A stretch of DNA of 64,000 bases from Streptomyces griseus. Its GTDB lineage: Bacteria; Actinomycetota; Actinomycetes; Streptomycetales; Streptomycetaceae. This document shows, in pieces, positions 27,030 to 34,856 of this stretch; the first letter of the stretch is position 1, and each line of letters begins with the position of its first letter. Below the pieces are notes generated by a model, which ran no database searches, had not been told where the DNA came from, and worked only from the letters and a program-made list of their open reading frames with translations. The stretch lies in the NCBI RefSeq assembly GCF_900460065.1, contig NZ_UAVD01000029.1, positions 434,001 through 498,000 of the forward strand, read 5' to 3'. A program made the position numbers and the translations under genes.

Positions 27030-28013
27030 TCAGTCGGTAGGCGCGAGCAGTTGTGCACGCACCGTGCGGCGCCAGATTTCATAGGCCGGGACATCCCTCG
27101 CCGAGCCCGGCGCGGGCGCGGTGTCGTCGGCGAGCGCGGCCGCGGCCTCGACGGTGATCCCGGCCAGCGCGTGGAGCGCGGCCCGGGTGTGCTCGGGCAC
27201 GACGCCGGAGAAGTGGCGGGCCTTCGCCGCGAAGACGGACCCCTGCGCCACGTGGCCCCTCAGTTCCCCGGACTCGGCGCGCAGCGACGCCAGTTCGGCG
27301 GCCGTGGAGCAGCCCGCGAAGGTGGCGGCGAGTCCCACGCCCGCCCACAGGTCCGGCGCACGCTCGGGGGCGAAGCCGCGCACGGCGGCGCTGACCTGCG
27401 CGACGCCCGCGCCGTGGATGAACCACAGGGCCCGTCCGATGCCCTGGTCCACCGCCCGTTGGAAGTAGTGCGGATGCCCCTCCCAGGCGTAGGGAGTGTC
27501 CGGACGCTGGGCGTCGACCCAGCGGGCACGGTCGAAGTAGGCGCGGTCGAAGCCGTACCCGTCGATGGCGAGCCAGCTCATCGGCGGGTAGAACTCCTCG
27601 CCGTCGAGATCGTCGGGCATGACCTTTCCCCACAGCGGCCGGGGCAGCTTGGCCATGGCGAAGCCGATGCCGATGTAGTTGAGGAAGATGTGCCGCCGCC
27701 CGCTCCCCTGGAGCAGTGCCCGGGTGCGTCCGCCGCGGCCGGGCATCGAGTCCCGGATGACCGACGCCATGACCGCGCCCTCGTACGCGAAGCCCTGCAT
27801 CTCCAGGTCGACCAGCGACAGCCGCCGCTCGGTCTCCCACAGGCTCGTGGACTCGATGCCCCATTCGAAGCCGGTCACCACGGCCTGCGGGATGGTCTCC
27901 AGCTGTCTGGTGGCAGCGGTCTCGGTCACGGGGAATCCCCGTCCGGCGAAGCTCACGTCACGCAGGGAAGGGGCCATCAGAAGTCTGCGCAGAGAACCCA
28001 TTGCCGATGCCAT
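27030..28013 (-). CDS. Second DUF1702 (UNBL-type) protein, probably E2
   Basis: 327 aa, clearly paralogous to the neighbouring UNBL over its whole length: F-A-Y-E-G-A-V-M-A, Y-I-G-I-G-F-A-M-A-K-L-P, I-D-G-Y-G-F-D-R-A-Y-F, D-Q-G-I-G-R-A-L-W-F-I and P-A-Y-E-I-W-R all recur in order. GAGGAGG lies 6 nt upstream of the ATG. Nine-membered enediyne clusters carry an E2 gene beside E3, and this gene fits that place, although I am recalling the E2 family from memory. It may form a heteromer with UNBL. The order E10-E2-E3-E4-E5-E-E6-E7 is all one strand. Confidence 0.85.
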   Translation of the reverse strand: MASAMGSLRRLLMAPSLRDVSFAGRGFPVTETAATRQLETIPQAVVTGFEWGIESTSLWETERRLSLVDLEMQGFAYEGAVMASVIRDSMPGRGGRTRALLQGSGRRHIFLNYIGIGFAMAKLPRPLWGKVMPDDLDGEEFYPPMSWLAIDGYGFDRAYFDRARWVDAQRPDTPYAWEGHPHYFQRAVDQGIGRALWFIHGAGVAQVSAAVRGFAPERAPDLWAGVGLAATFAGCSTAAELASLRAESGELRGHVAQGSVFAAKARHFSGVVPEHTRAALHALAGITVEAAAALADDTAPAPGSARDVPAYEIWRRTVRAQLLAPTD

Positions 28014-28166
28014 GCGATGCCTCCTCGGGCAGCCACCCGGGGGGTGGCGAGAATTTCATCGTCGGACTGCGGTGCAGACCGGGCACCTTCGGGAGTGCGC
28101 AACACCGGTGCGTACGGTCCGGCCGCTGCCGCCCGGTCCGACGGGCGGCAGGATGTGCCCGCCGCC

Positions 28167-28634
28167 TCAGCCTCCGCTCGCGGGAACCGCGGCCGACACC
28201 CGTGCGGCGTACGGTTCCAGGGCCTGCCGCAGGGCTTCGGGCACCCTGGTGGGACGGGTGTCGCCGTTCGGGCCGCGCATACAGGCGACCCGTTGCCGGC
28301 CCCGGGCCACCAGGTTCTCGGTGTCCTCGTGCAGCCGCAGGTAGTCGAAGGTGAAGACGATCTGCGTCTGCGTCAGCTCCTCCAGTCGCATCCGGATGGA
28401 GAGCTGGTCGAAGGCGGTGATCTCGGCGAAGAACTCGCACCCCACCGAGACGGTGAACAGCTTCAGGTCGTCGCGGATGTCGTCGAGCACCTCGGGTGCC
28501 CTGTCCAGCAGGAACATCTCCCGGCACCGCCCCTGCCAGCGAACGTAGTTGACGTAGTAGACGTTGCCGACCAGGTTGGTCTCCTCGAATCCGACGAGAT
28601 GACGCAGTTCGTAGTAGGGCCGCGCGTCGGCCAT
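28167..28634 (-). CDS. tebC: Hot-dog thioesterase TEBC (E10)
   Basis: 155-aa thioesterase of the 4-hydroxybenzoyl-CoA type, matching the SgcE10/CalE7 length (about 150 aa). Diagnostic segments are G-N-V-Y-Y-V-N-Y-V-R-W-Q-G-R-C-R-E (about 23-39) with the conserved Asn and Arg, and V-S-V-G-C-E-F-F-A-E-I. It releases the PKSE-bound polyene as a linear heptaene or ketone shunt in vitro and is a fixed part of the enediyne cassette. It is the first gene of the leftward operon; 575 nt of upstream DNA separate it from the divergent SgcJ-like gene. The ATG at 28634 starts M-A-D-A-R-P-Y-Y-E. Confidence 0.95.
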   Translation of the reverse strand: MADARPYYELRHLVGFEETNLVGNVYYVNYVRWQGRCREMFLLDRAPEVLDDIRDDLKLFTVSVGCEFFAEITAFDQLSIRMRLEELTQTQIVFTFDYLRLHEDTENLVARGRQRVACMRGPNGDTRPTRVPEALRQALEPYAARVSAAVPASGG

Positions 28635-29209
28635 CGGCTTTCCCTTTCCTTCGTCATCAGGGCAGGCGCCACCGGTCGAGCCTGCTTCTTTGCGGGCGCC
28701 GACGGCGCCCGGGAGGAAACCGCCGCCAGGAGGCCGCTCTCCGCCGGGGTCGCCGACCGGCTCGTGCGCCGCGGGGGCGGGTGACGACACGATCGGGTCG
28801 ATCCACCGGGGTTGGCCCGATTCAGGGGATGTGACCCCACAGACACGATTGGGGATCGCCCGACGGTCGGCATCTCCCGGCTTGCTCAGGGATCCGGGCT
28901 CCGGGCAACCGCACCGTCCGGGGCACGCCCGGCGGATCGAGAGCAAGCCCGGAGTGGTACGTGACCGAGGCGGCGGGCGAGCATCGAGGTAGTCCCGAGC
29001 CGGCGGCCGTGTCACCAGCGATCGGCCGCCCGGACCGTACGGCGGCCCGGGCGACGGCGGGGCCGCTGTCGGCCCAGCCCGGTCCGGTGGCGGCGTTCCA
29101 CGCGGCCTGCCCGGCAACCGCCGTCGCACACCCGACAGTTGAGCGAGCCGGATGCGTATCCGTCCGGTTTCCTCGGCATCGTGCTCACATCACGGAGGCA
29201 AGGAACCCG
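28635..29209. other. Divergent control region upstream of tebC and the SgcJ-like gene
   Basis: 575 nt without a convincing gene; the open frames have no start signals or family features. Being divergent and upstream of the core enediyne operon, it is the most likely place for the main promoters and for binding of a pathway regulator. I see only a weak GGGG(atgtga)CCCC palindrome at 28825-28838 and no clear promoter boxes. Confidence 0.45.
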
Positions 29210-29638
29210 ATGAACTCCACCGACACCACGACCACGACCACGGCCGACGAGAGGGAGCAGGGCGTCGCCGGCCTGCCGGAGCGCATCATGGCGGCGTGGG
29301 CTGCCCATGACTCCGCCGCGTTCGCCGACATCTTCACCGAGAACGGCAGCATGGTGATGCCCGGCGTCCACTGCCAGGGCAGGGAGGCCATCCGGTCCTT
29401 CATGGCGACGGCCTTCGAGGGCCCGTTCCGGGGGACCCAGGTCGTCGGCGCACCGGTCGCCGTGAACTTCCTCAGCGACGAGGCGGCCGTCCTGGTCACC
29501 GAGGGCGGCGTCCGCGCGCCGGGAGAGGACACGCTCAGGCCCGAGCGCCGGGTACGCGCGTCATGGGTCGCGGTGCGGGGCAAGGACGGCGTGTGGTCTC
29601 TGGCCGCCTATCAGAACAGCCCGTTCGACGCGTCCTGA
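29210..29638 (+). CDS. SgcJ/EcaC-family NTF2-like protein
   Basis: 142 aa, the same length as SgcJ, and of the SgcJ/EcaC family (TIGR02246) in the NTF2/SnoaL fold. After a Thr-rich N-terminus (six consecutive Thr) comes I-M-A-A-W-A-A-H-D-S-A-A-F-A-D-I-F-T-E-N-G (about 24-44), the family opening, then G-R-E-A-I-R-S-F-M and the C-terminal R-A-S-W-V-A-V-R. The ATG at 29210 follows AGGAACC, with GGAGG slightly further. Family members in enediyne clusters are conserved; structural studies suggest a ligand-binding role, but the reaction is unproven. It is monocistronic and ends at a strong hairpin. Confidence 0.9.
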   Translation: MNSTDTTTTTTADEREQGVAGLPERIMAAWAAHDSAAFADIFTENGSMVMPGVHCQGREAIRSFMATAFEGPFRGTQVVGAPVAVNFLSDEAAVLVTEGGVRAPGEDTLRPERRVRASWVAVRGKDGVWSLAAYQNSPFDAS

Positions 29639-30118
29639 CCCACGGCTCGTCGCATCTCGACCCATGGGCCCACCGGGCGCGACGAGAAGGCGGGGCCGCC
29701 CGGACACATCGTCCGGGCGGCCCTGTCGGCGTTGCCGGACACCGGCGGTCCGGCAGGGCCGGGGAGCGGAGCGGGCCCGCCGGAACGGAACCGGCCGTCC
29801 CGTCGACGCTCGCTGACACGTGTCGTCACGCGTGGTGACGTGCCGTCAGGCGGCTTCGTCGGCTTGTGGGTCGCGGGGCCGGTCCGGGGGGCGGGGGCCG
29901 GCCTCGTTCTTCGCGTGTGCTGCGGTGGGGCACACGCTCCCGGGCGCAACGGCGAAGAAGCACCGGCGGCATCACGCCCTCGATGATGGCGTGGTAGCCG
30001 GAGAAAGTGGGAGGGGTTTATGGCCAGGGCCCGTGGCACCGATTCGGCGCGTGCTGTCCGCACCGGATGGACCGGCCCGGTCGCCCGAAGACGTTCCGCC
30101 GGCGTCCGCACCCGGCGG
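29639..30118. other. Convergent intergenic region, no gene seen
   Basis: 480 nt between the SgcJ-like gene and the convergent AraC-type regulator. It holds the terminator at 29693-29723; the rest has only shadow open frames of low-complexity composition. Confidence 0.5.
29693..29723. terminator. Strong terminator after the SgcJ-like gene
   Basis: Perfect 13-bp stem: GGGCCGCCCGGAC (29693-29705), 5-nt loop acatc, GTCCGGGCGGCCC (29711-29723). It lies 55 nt past the stop codon. Confidence 0.8.
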
Positions 30119-30898
30119 TCATCCGGCGGGCCGCACCAGATTGTTCTCGAAGGCGGCGGAACGTACCTTCTGGAGCGCCATCAGTACCGGCGGGTCGAGA
30201 ACGCGCACGCCTCGCAGCGGGAATTCGACGTCGGGGTGCGCCACTCGCGGACGGATCTCCAGGGGACCGAGGGATCCCACGTGGATCGGCAGCCCGTCGG
30301 TCAGCGCCTCGTGCGTGCTGGCCGGCACCGAGTGGCCCAGCAGATACCAGACGCCGGGCGGTACGTTCTCCATCTCGAACGGTCCGGGCGTACGGAGGAC
30401 CGTGCAGCTGATGGGTTGCCCCTCGGGCACTCTCGTCGGGAAGATTCCCAAGAAGATCAGCCCTAATTCGGCCACGGTCGGGGCTGTGACGAAACCTCGC
30501 ACACGCTCCCCTGCGCTTATCTTTTGTGCGACGTTTATCTGCTTCGTGTATCCACCTACCTGGCGGTACATCGAAGGAGGGAGCCCGACGCTGTTCGCGA
30601 ACCGTGAGCTGAATGTTCCGACGCTGCTGTAGCCGACGCTACAGCTGATATCCGTGACCGTCATCCCCGTGGTTAACAGGAGGCGTTTTGCCTCCTGTAT
30701 TCGCAGAGCGGAGAGGAAACGCCTTGGCGAGATCCCGGTGATCCGGTGGAATTCCCGAGAGAAGTGAAACTTGCTGTACATGGCGAATCGTGCCATGTCA
30801 TCGATGCTCAAGGGCTCCGAGAGCTTGCTCTGCATGATGCGGATCGACTGCTCTACGGCCCTCTCGATCCCTGTCACTGTGCACTGTGCACTGTGCAA
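30119..30898 (-). CDS. AraC-family transcriptional regulator with N-terminal HTH
   Basis: About 259 aa. The double helix-turn-helix lies at the N-terminus (residues about 12-115): L-S-I-D-D-M-A-R-F-A-M-Y-S-K-F-H-F-S-R-E-F and V-T-D-I-S-C-S-V-G-Y-S-S-V-G-T-F-S-S-R-F, both classical AraC/XylS recognition units. The C-terminal 140 residues are a sensor or dimerisation domain I do not recognise. The TTG start at 30898 has GGAGG 5 nt upstream; an in-frame GTG at 30877 is an alternative. A TTA leucine codon (30674-30676) makes translation potentially dependent on the bldA tRNA. It resembles SgcR2-type pathway regulators by family and context and is divergent from the E8-E9 unit, so it likely controls enediyne genes. 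Confidence 0.85.
   Translation of the reverse strand: MHSAQCTVTGIERAVEQSIRIMQSKLSEPLSIDDMARFAMYSKFHFSREFHRITGISPRRFLSALRIQEAKRLLLTTGMTVTDISCSVGYSSVGTFSSRFANSVGLPPSMYRQVGGYTKQINVAQKISAGERVRGFVTAPTVAELGLIFLGIFPTRVPEGQPISCTVLRTPGPFEMENVPPGVWYLLGHSVPASTHEALTDGLPIHVGSLGPLEIRPRVAHPDVEFPLRGVRVLDPPVLMALQKVRSAAFENNLVRPAG
30677..30697. repeat. Inverted repeat inside the regulator gene
   Basis: CAGGAGGC (30677-30684), loop gtttt, GCCTCCTG (30690-30697): a perfect 8-bp stem in the HTH-coding part, directly beside the TTA codon. It could fold in the mRNA; no known role. Confidence 0.5.
30875..30895. repeat. Triple 7-nt tandem repeat at the regulator start
   Basis: Three copies of CACTGTG directly follow the TTG start codon (30896-30898) of the AraC regulator. 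If the TTG is used, the repeat encodes codons 2-8, and gain or loss of one unit would shift the frame. Confidence 0.7.
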
Positions 30899-31208
30899 TT
30901 TATCCTCCGAAGTCGAGACGGGTATCGACCGGTCAAGCCCGCAGGGGCGATCGCATCCCGCCCAGTGAAATGGTTCGGCTCCATCGAACAGTATTAGCGA
31001 CGGTATGGGGGCTGGGCAACCACGCGATCGATGTTTGCTGCGAACGGCCCATGGGCATATGCGGAATCCTTTAGATGTGCGGAGTTACAGCAATTTCGAA
31101 GATGCTTTGATCATTCCGGCAGTCGAGGATCGATGCACGGAGAGGATCCCTTGCGCACCACGTCTTCGCCGAGTTCACGCCTGGCCCGCACGCCGAAATG
31201 GAGAAGGA
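30899..31208. other. Divergent promoter region between regulator and E8-E9 unit
   Basis: 310 nt with lower GC than the surroundings and no convincing gene. It must contain the promoters of both flanking units and may contain autoregulatory AraC sites, but I cannot define the boxes. Confidence 0.45.
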
Positions 31209-31799
31209 ATGCCTTCTAGCCAGCCAAAGTTAAATCAGGACAAAACCGGCACATTGGAGGCCTTCGCCGACACGATAGTTCCCGGAGCGAAACGGAACGA
31301 GCAGGACCGGGCCGTGGCCGGCGTCGTACCCTGGCCCGGGGCCGTGGCTGCCGGAGCCCTCGAACTGCTCCAGACCGCCGCCACCGGGATGTCCGACTCT
31401 CTGGAGGCCTTCGCCGACGCCCTGAACGCGCACGCCGAACGCCTTCACGCGCAGAGCCGGCCGGACCCTGCCGGGGAGCCGGCCGAGCGGGACCCCGGGG
31501 TCCCGCCCTTCGTGGCACTGTCCTTCGCCGAACGCACGCGACTGGTGGTCATCCTGACCGCCCCCGGCCACCCCGAACGCCATCTGTGGGTCAGCCTCGC
31601 CCTGTTCAGCAACATGGCCTTCGACACCGGTGCCCACCTGCACACCGCCGACGCGATCGCCGCCGGGCACCCGGGGCTGGCCGCCCTGGGCTTCGCACCT
31701 CCGTCCGACGACGGGCAGTGGCGCTTCTCCGAGTTCTCCTACGGTCGCCCTCTCGCCCGGCTCCACCCCGACACGACCCCCTCCGGGAGCCTGGCGTGA
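31209..31799 (+). CDS. DUF5987-type small partner of GMC oxidoreductase, SgcE8-type
   Basis: 196 aa, start M-P-S-S-Q-P-K-L-N-Q. GGAGAAGG precedes the ATG. The N-terminal third (L-E-A-F-A-D-T-I-V-P-G-A, and later W-P-G-A-V-A-A-G-A) resembles the gluconate-dehydrogenase-subunit-3/DUF5987 family of small proteins that precede GMC oxidoreductases. Codon 8 (31230-31232) is TTA, so expression may require bldA. Its last base pairs overlap the GMC gene (GTGA), indicating a coupled complex. The place and size match the E8 member of nine-membered enediyne clusters (about 190-208 aa as I recall). Likely a chaperone or small subunit for the oxidoreductase; no catalytic motif of its own. Confidence 0.75.
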   Translation: MPSSQPKLNQDKTGTLEAFADTIVPGAKRNEQDRAVAGVVPWPGAVAAGALELLQTAATGMSDSLEAFADALNAHAERLHAQSRPDPAGEPAERDPGVPPFVALSFAERTRLVVILTAPGHPERHLWVSLALFSNMAFDTGAHLHTADAIAAGHPGLAALGFAPPSDDGQWRFSEFSYGRPLARLHPDTTPSGSLA

Positions 31800-33451
31800 A
31801 CGCTATCGAGCAGACCGACGTGCTGATCGTGGGCAGCGGATTCGGCGGAGCCATCGCGGCGTACCACCTGGCCGCGGGCGGGGCGAAGGTGACCGTGCTG
31901 GAGAGGGGGCCGTGGCTGGAATCCCATGACTTCGAGCACGACTTCCTCCTCGGCTCCTCCTACACCCGCATCTTTGATTTCACCGTCGGTGACGGCATGA
32001 GCCTGCTCGGCGGCAACTGCGTCGGTGGAGGCAGCGTCGTCTACTTCGCCGCGATGCCGAGGGCCCCCCGCTTCGTGTTCGACCGCACCGGCAGCATCGG
32101 CCGCCGGATGTGGCCGGCCGCGATCAGCCGTGACACCCTCGACCCCTGGTACGACGTGGTCAGCGAGGCGTTGCCGGTATCCACCCAGAGCTGGCAGGAC
32201 GTCAGCTACGCCGGTGGTCTGTTCGCCGCGGCGTGCGACCACGCCGGCCGGACCGCCAATCCCGTCCCCACCGCCGTGGACAACTCCAAGTGCACCAACT
32301 GCAACTGGATGATGGCCGGCTGCCGTTTCGACGCGAAACGCTCGCTGCTGCTGAACTACCTGCCCGCCGCGCGCGCCCACGGCGCCGAGGTGCGGCCGCT
32401 GCACGAGGTGCAGAAGCTCACCCGCACCGACGGCGGCGGCTACCGGGTGCACTTCAACACCATCGACGACACGGACTACCGCCTGAGCAACGGCAGCGGC
32501 GTCATCGACGCGAAGATCGTCATCCTGGCCGCGGGGGCCGGCGCGACTCCGGTCATCCTGCAGCGCTCGGCCGACGACCTCGGGGGGATGCCGCACGCCG
32601 TCGGACGCTACTTCTCCGGTAACGGCGAGCGGCTCAACAACGCCGTGATCGACGAAGAACGCGCCCGGGACCTGCTGGGCCTGGACCGGGGCGACGGCAC
32701 CGCGTATCTGGCCAACCAGATCGGCAAGGGCCCGGTCGTGGCGAGCTGGGACAACCTCGACGGCAATCTGCCCGAGCACTCCCGGTTCTCCCTCGAACAG
32801 CTCTACTTCCCCCCGGGCTTCGGCACCATCCTGGCTCAGGTGCCCGACGCCGAGGGACCCAGCTGGTTCGGGGTGGAGAAGGCCGAGATGGTCCGGCGCT
32901 GGCGCTCCTGGCTCACCATCTTCACGATGATCGAGGACGACAACGAAGGCGTCTTCGGCCCGCCGCCGCCGACCGGGAACGCCGTCCGGATCTCCCAGCA
33001 GATGCTCGGCCGCGGTCCCATCTCCTATCGGCCCACCGCCAACACCCTGCGCGGCTGGGACGAGTCCGACGCGGTCGTCAAGGACATCCTGGAACGCGAC
33101 GGACTGGCCCGCGTGATGCCCTGGACCAACGATGTGGTGGGCGCCTACACCGTCCACCCGCTGGCCTCCTGCCGGATCGGCGACGACCCGCACACCTCCG
33201 CCCTGGACGACCGGCACGAACTGCGCGGCCACCCCGGCATCTTCGTGACGGACGGCTCGGCGGTACCGGGCGCCCTCACCGTCAATCCGGCGCTCACCAT
33301 CTCCGCGCTCGCCGAACGTGCCGTCCCGGGCATCGTCCAGGCGGCCCGCGACCGGGGCGTTGACGTCAGCTACGGCGCGCCCACCCCGGACGGAGACGTC
33401 TCCGTCCGGGCCGGTGTACGCCCGCAACTGCCCTTCCTCACCCGCCGATAG
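31796..33451 (+). CDS. GMC-type FAD oxidoreductase, SgcE9-type
   Basis: 551-aa glucose-methanol-choline oxidoreductase of the cholesterol-oxidase-like group. The N-terminal FAD motif is V-G-S-G-F-G-G-A (about 12-19) with V-L-E-R-G-P at the end of strand 2. G-G-N-C-V-G-G-G-S-V-V-Y (about 63-74) is the FAD-contact loop. A Cys cluster, C-T-N-C-N-W-M-M-A-G-C (about 165-175), is an unusual feature for the family. The C-terminal active site has V-H-P-L-A-S-C-R-I-G and N-P-A-L-T-I, with His and Asn at the usual positions. It oxidises an alcohol or desaturates a core intermediate; the substrate is unknown. The GTG start overlaps the E8 stop. Confidence 0.88.
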   Translation: MNAIEQTDVLIVGSGFGGAIAAYHLAAGGAKVTVLERGPWLESHDFEHDFLLGSSYTRIFDFTVGDGMSLLGGNCVGGGSVVYFAAMPRAPRFVFDRTGSIGRRMWPAAISRDTLDPWYDVVSEALPVSTQSWQDVSYAGGLFAAACDHAGRTANPVPTAVDNSKCTNCNWMMAGCRFDAKRSLLLNYLPAARAHGAEVRPLHEVQKLTRTDGGGYRVHFNTIDDTDYRLSNGSGVIDAKIVILAAGAGATPVILQRSADDLGGMPHAVGRYFSGNGERLNNAVIDEERARDLLGLDRGDGTAYLANQIGKGPVVASWDNLDGNLPEHSRFSLEQLYFPPGFGTILAQVPDAEGPSWFGVEKAEMVRRWRSWLTIFTMIEDDNEGVFGPPPPTGNAVRISQQMLGRGPISYRPTANTLRGWDESDAVVKDILERDGLARVMPWTNDVVGAYTVHPLASCRIGDDPHTSALDDRHELRGHPGIFVTDGSAVPGALTVNPALTISALAERAVPGIVQAARDRGVDVSYGAPTPDGDVSVRAGVRPQLPFLTRR

Positions 33452-34052
33452 CGTCACCGGGAGCCGCGCGGCAGCACGATGCCGCACACCGGTCACCCCC
33501 CACCCCGGCCCCGCGGCGCGGTCCCGCACCGACGAGCACCTCGCGACGCCCTGTCAGGAGCGCGGCCGTGCGGAAGGGACCGGCCTTCCGGAGCCGACGG
33601 CCGAGGCCGGCCGGGGCAAGCCCCCCGGTCCTGCAGGTCCTCGGGACGTTCCTCGCCGGGCCCACCGCCGCCGACGGGGGCCCGCGGGCGGGGGCAGGCC
33701 GTGCCGATGGTCTCGCGCACCCGGCGGTCCCGGAGCCGGGCCGGGGCCACGGCCGCCCTGTGGTCGTTGTCCCGCACGGCGCCGAGCGCGTCAGGAGGAG
33801 CCGCGGCTTCGGCCCGTGGCCTCGGGGGAGCAGTCGAGGCGCTCCCCGGGCGGGCCCCGCGGCGGACGCCGTCCGGGTGGTGCGGTCGGGGGCCGGAGCC
33901 GCTCGACGCGGACCACCGGTAGCGGAGACGACGCAGGCGTGCCCGGTCCCGTAGCCGCTACGGGACCGGGCACGCGGCGTTCTCGGCGGGGCGTCGAGGG
34001 GAAGAGGTCTCACCTGCCCCAATTCGGCGGGGCGGTCACGGGCGTTTGACCC
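33452..34052. other. Convergent intergenic region, no gene seen
   Basis: 601 nt between the GMC oxidoreductase and the TIGR03084 gene. Both strands show only low-complexity Arg/Pro/Gly-rich open frames typical of noncoding high-GC DNA. The strong terminator at 33937-33975 is the only structure noted. Confidence 0.5.
33937..33975. terminator. Very strong bidirectional terminator
   Basis: Perfect 18-bp stem with a 3-nt loop: the left arm 33937-33954 includes GTGCCCGGTCCCGTAG, and the right arm 33958-33975 includes CTACGGGACCGGGCAC. It lies between two convergent genes, 78 nt beyond the end of the leftward one and 486 nt beyond the rightward one. Confidence 0.8.
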
Positions 34053-34856
34053 TCACCGGGACGTGTCGGAGAACTGGCCGGGCCTGCGGCCCTCTCCGGC
34101 CGGGCCCCGGTAGGCCTGCGCGATGTCGAGCCAGTGATCCGCCGCACCCTTGGTGGCCGTGAGGGCAAGGTCGTCGCGGTGGCGACGCCGGGTGACGAGC
34201 AGGCAGAAGTCATGGGCGGGACCCGTGATCCGATGGGCCGCCTCCGGAGGGCCGTACTCCCACAACTCGCCTGTCGGAGAGGTGAGTTCGAAGCGAAAAG
34301 GTTCACTGGGCGGGGTCAGGCCGCGTGCCTCGTAGCCGAAGGCTTGGGTCAGCACGGCGAATCCGGCCACGTGGCGCAGCCACGGCGCCGGATCGCGGCG
34401 CACGCCGATGGTGTCGGCGATGTCCTGACCGTGGGCGAAGGTCTCCATGAGGCCCGCGCAGGCGAGCACGACCGGCGGCAGCGGGTTCACCAGCCACGGC
34501 ACCGTCTGTCCCGGGGGGACGGCGGCGAGCGCCTCGATGGTGGCCGCGCGCTCGGCGCGCCAGCGGTCGAGGAGTGCCTGCGGGGTGCCGGAGCGGTAGG
34601 CGGCCAGTGCGGCGTTGACCGCTCCGTCGAAGTCGCCGGAGGCCTTCTCGGTCATGGCCCGGAACGCCTCCGGGTCGGCCGCCGCCGTACCGGCGAGCCG
34701 ATAGACGAAGACGAGGTGGGCTATCTGGTCGGTAACCGTCCAGCCGGGGGCCGGAGTGTCCAGCGCCCATTGGGCGTCGTCGAGGTCGGCCACCATACGG
34801 TCGGTCTCGTCTCCCGCCGTCGCCAGGTCCTTGAGCACGTTCGCCAAGTCGGACAT
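34053..34856 (-). CDS. TIGR03084-type DinB-like metal-binding protein, SgcE11-like
   Basis: 267-aa protein of the DinB/maleylpyruvate-isomerase superfamily, TIGR03084 group. The N-terminal helix bundle has W-T-V-T-D-Q-I-A-H-L (His about 49) and later E-T-F-A-H-G-Q-D-I (His about 145), ligands typical of the metal site. The C-terminal part resembles the 'wyosine base formation' annotation often given to this family. Length fits E11 (about 270 aa) of nine-membered enediyne clusters; I assign E11 by length, family and context, not by search. Proteins of the superfamily use mycothiol as cofactor. The start M-S-D-L-A-N-V is followed by a normal DinB opening. Confidence 0.78.
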   Translation of the reverse strand: MSDLANVLKDLATAGDETDRMVADLDDAQWALDTPAPGWTVTDQIAHLVFVYRLAGTAAADPEAFRAMTEKASGDFDGAVNAALAAYRSGTPQALLDRWRAERAATIEALAAVPPGQTVPWLVNPLPPVVLACAGLMETFAHGQDIADTIGVRRDPAPWLRHVAGFAVLTQAFGYEARGLTPPSEPFRFELTSPTGELWEYGPPEAAHRITGPAHDFCLLVTRRRHRDDLALTATKGAADHWLDIAQAYRGPAGEGRRPGQFSDTSR

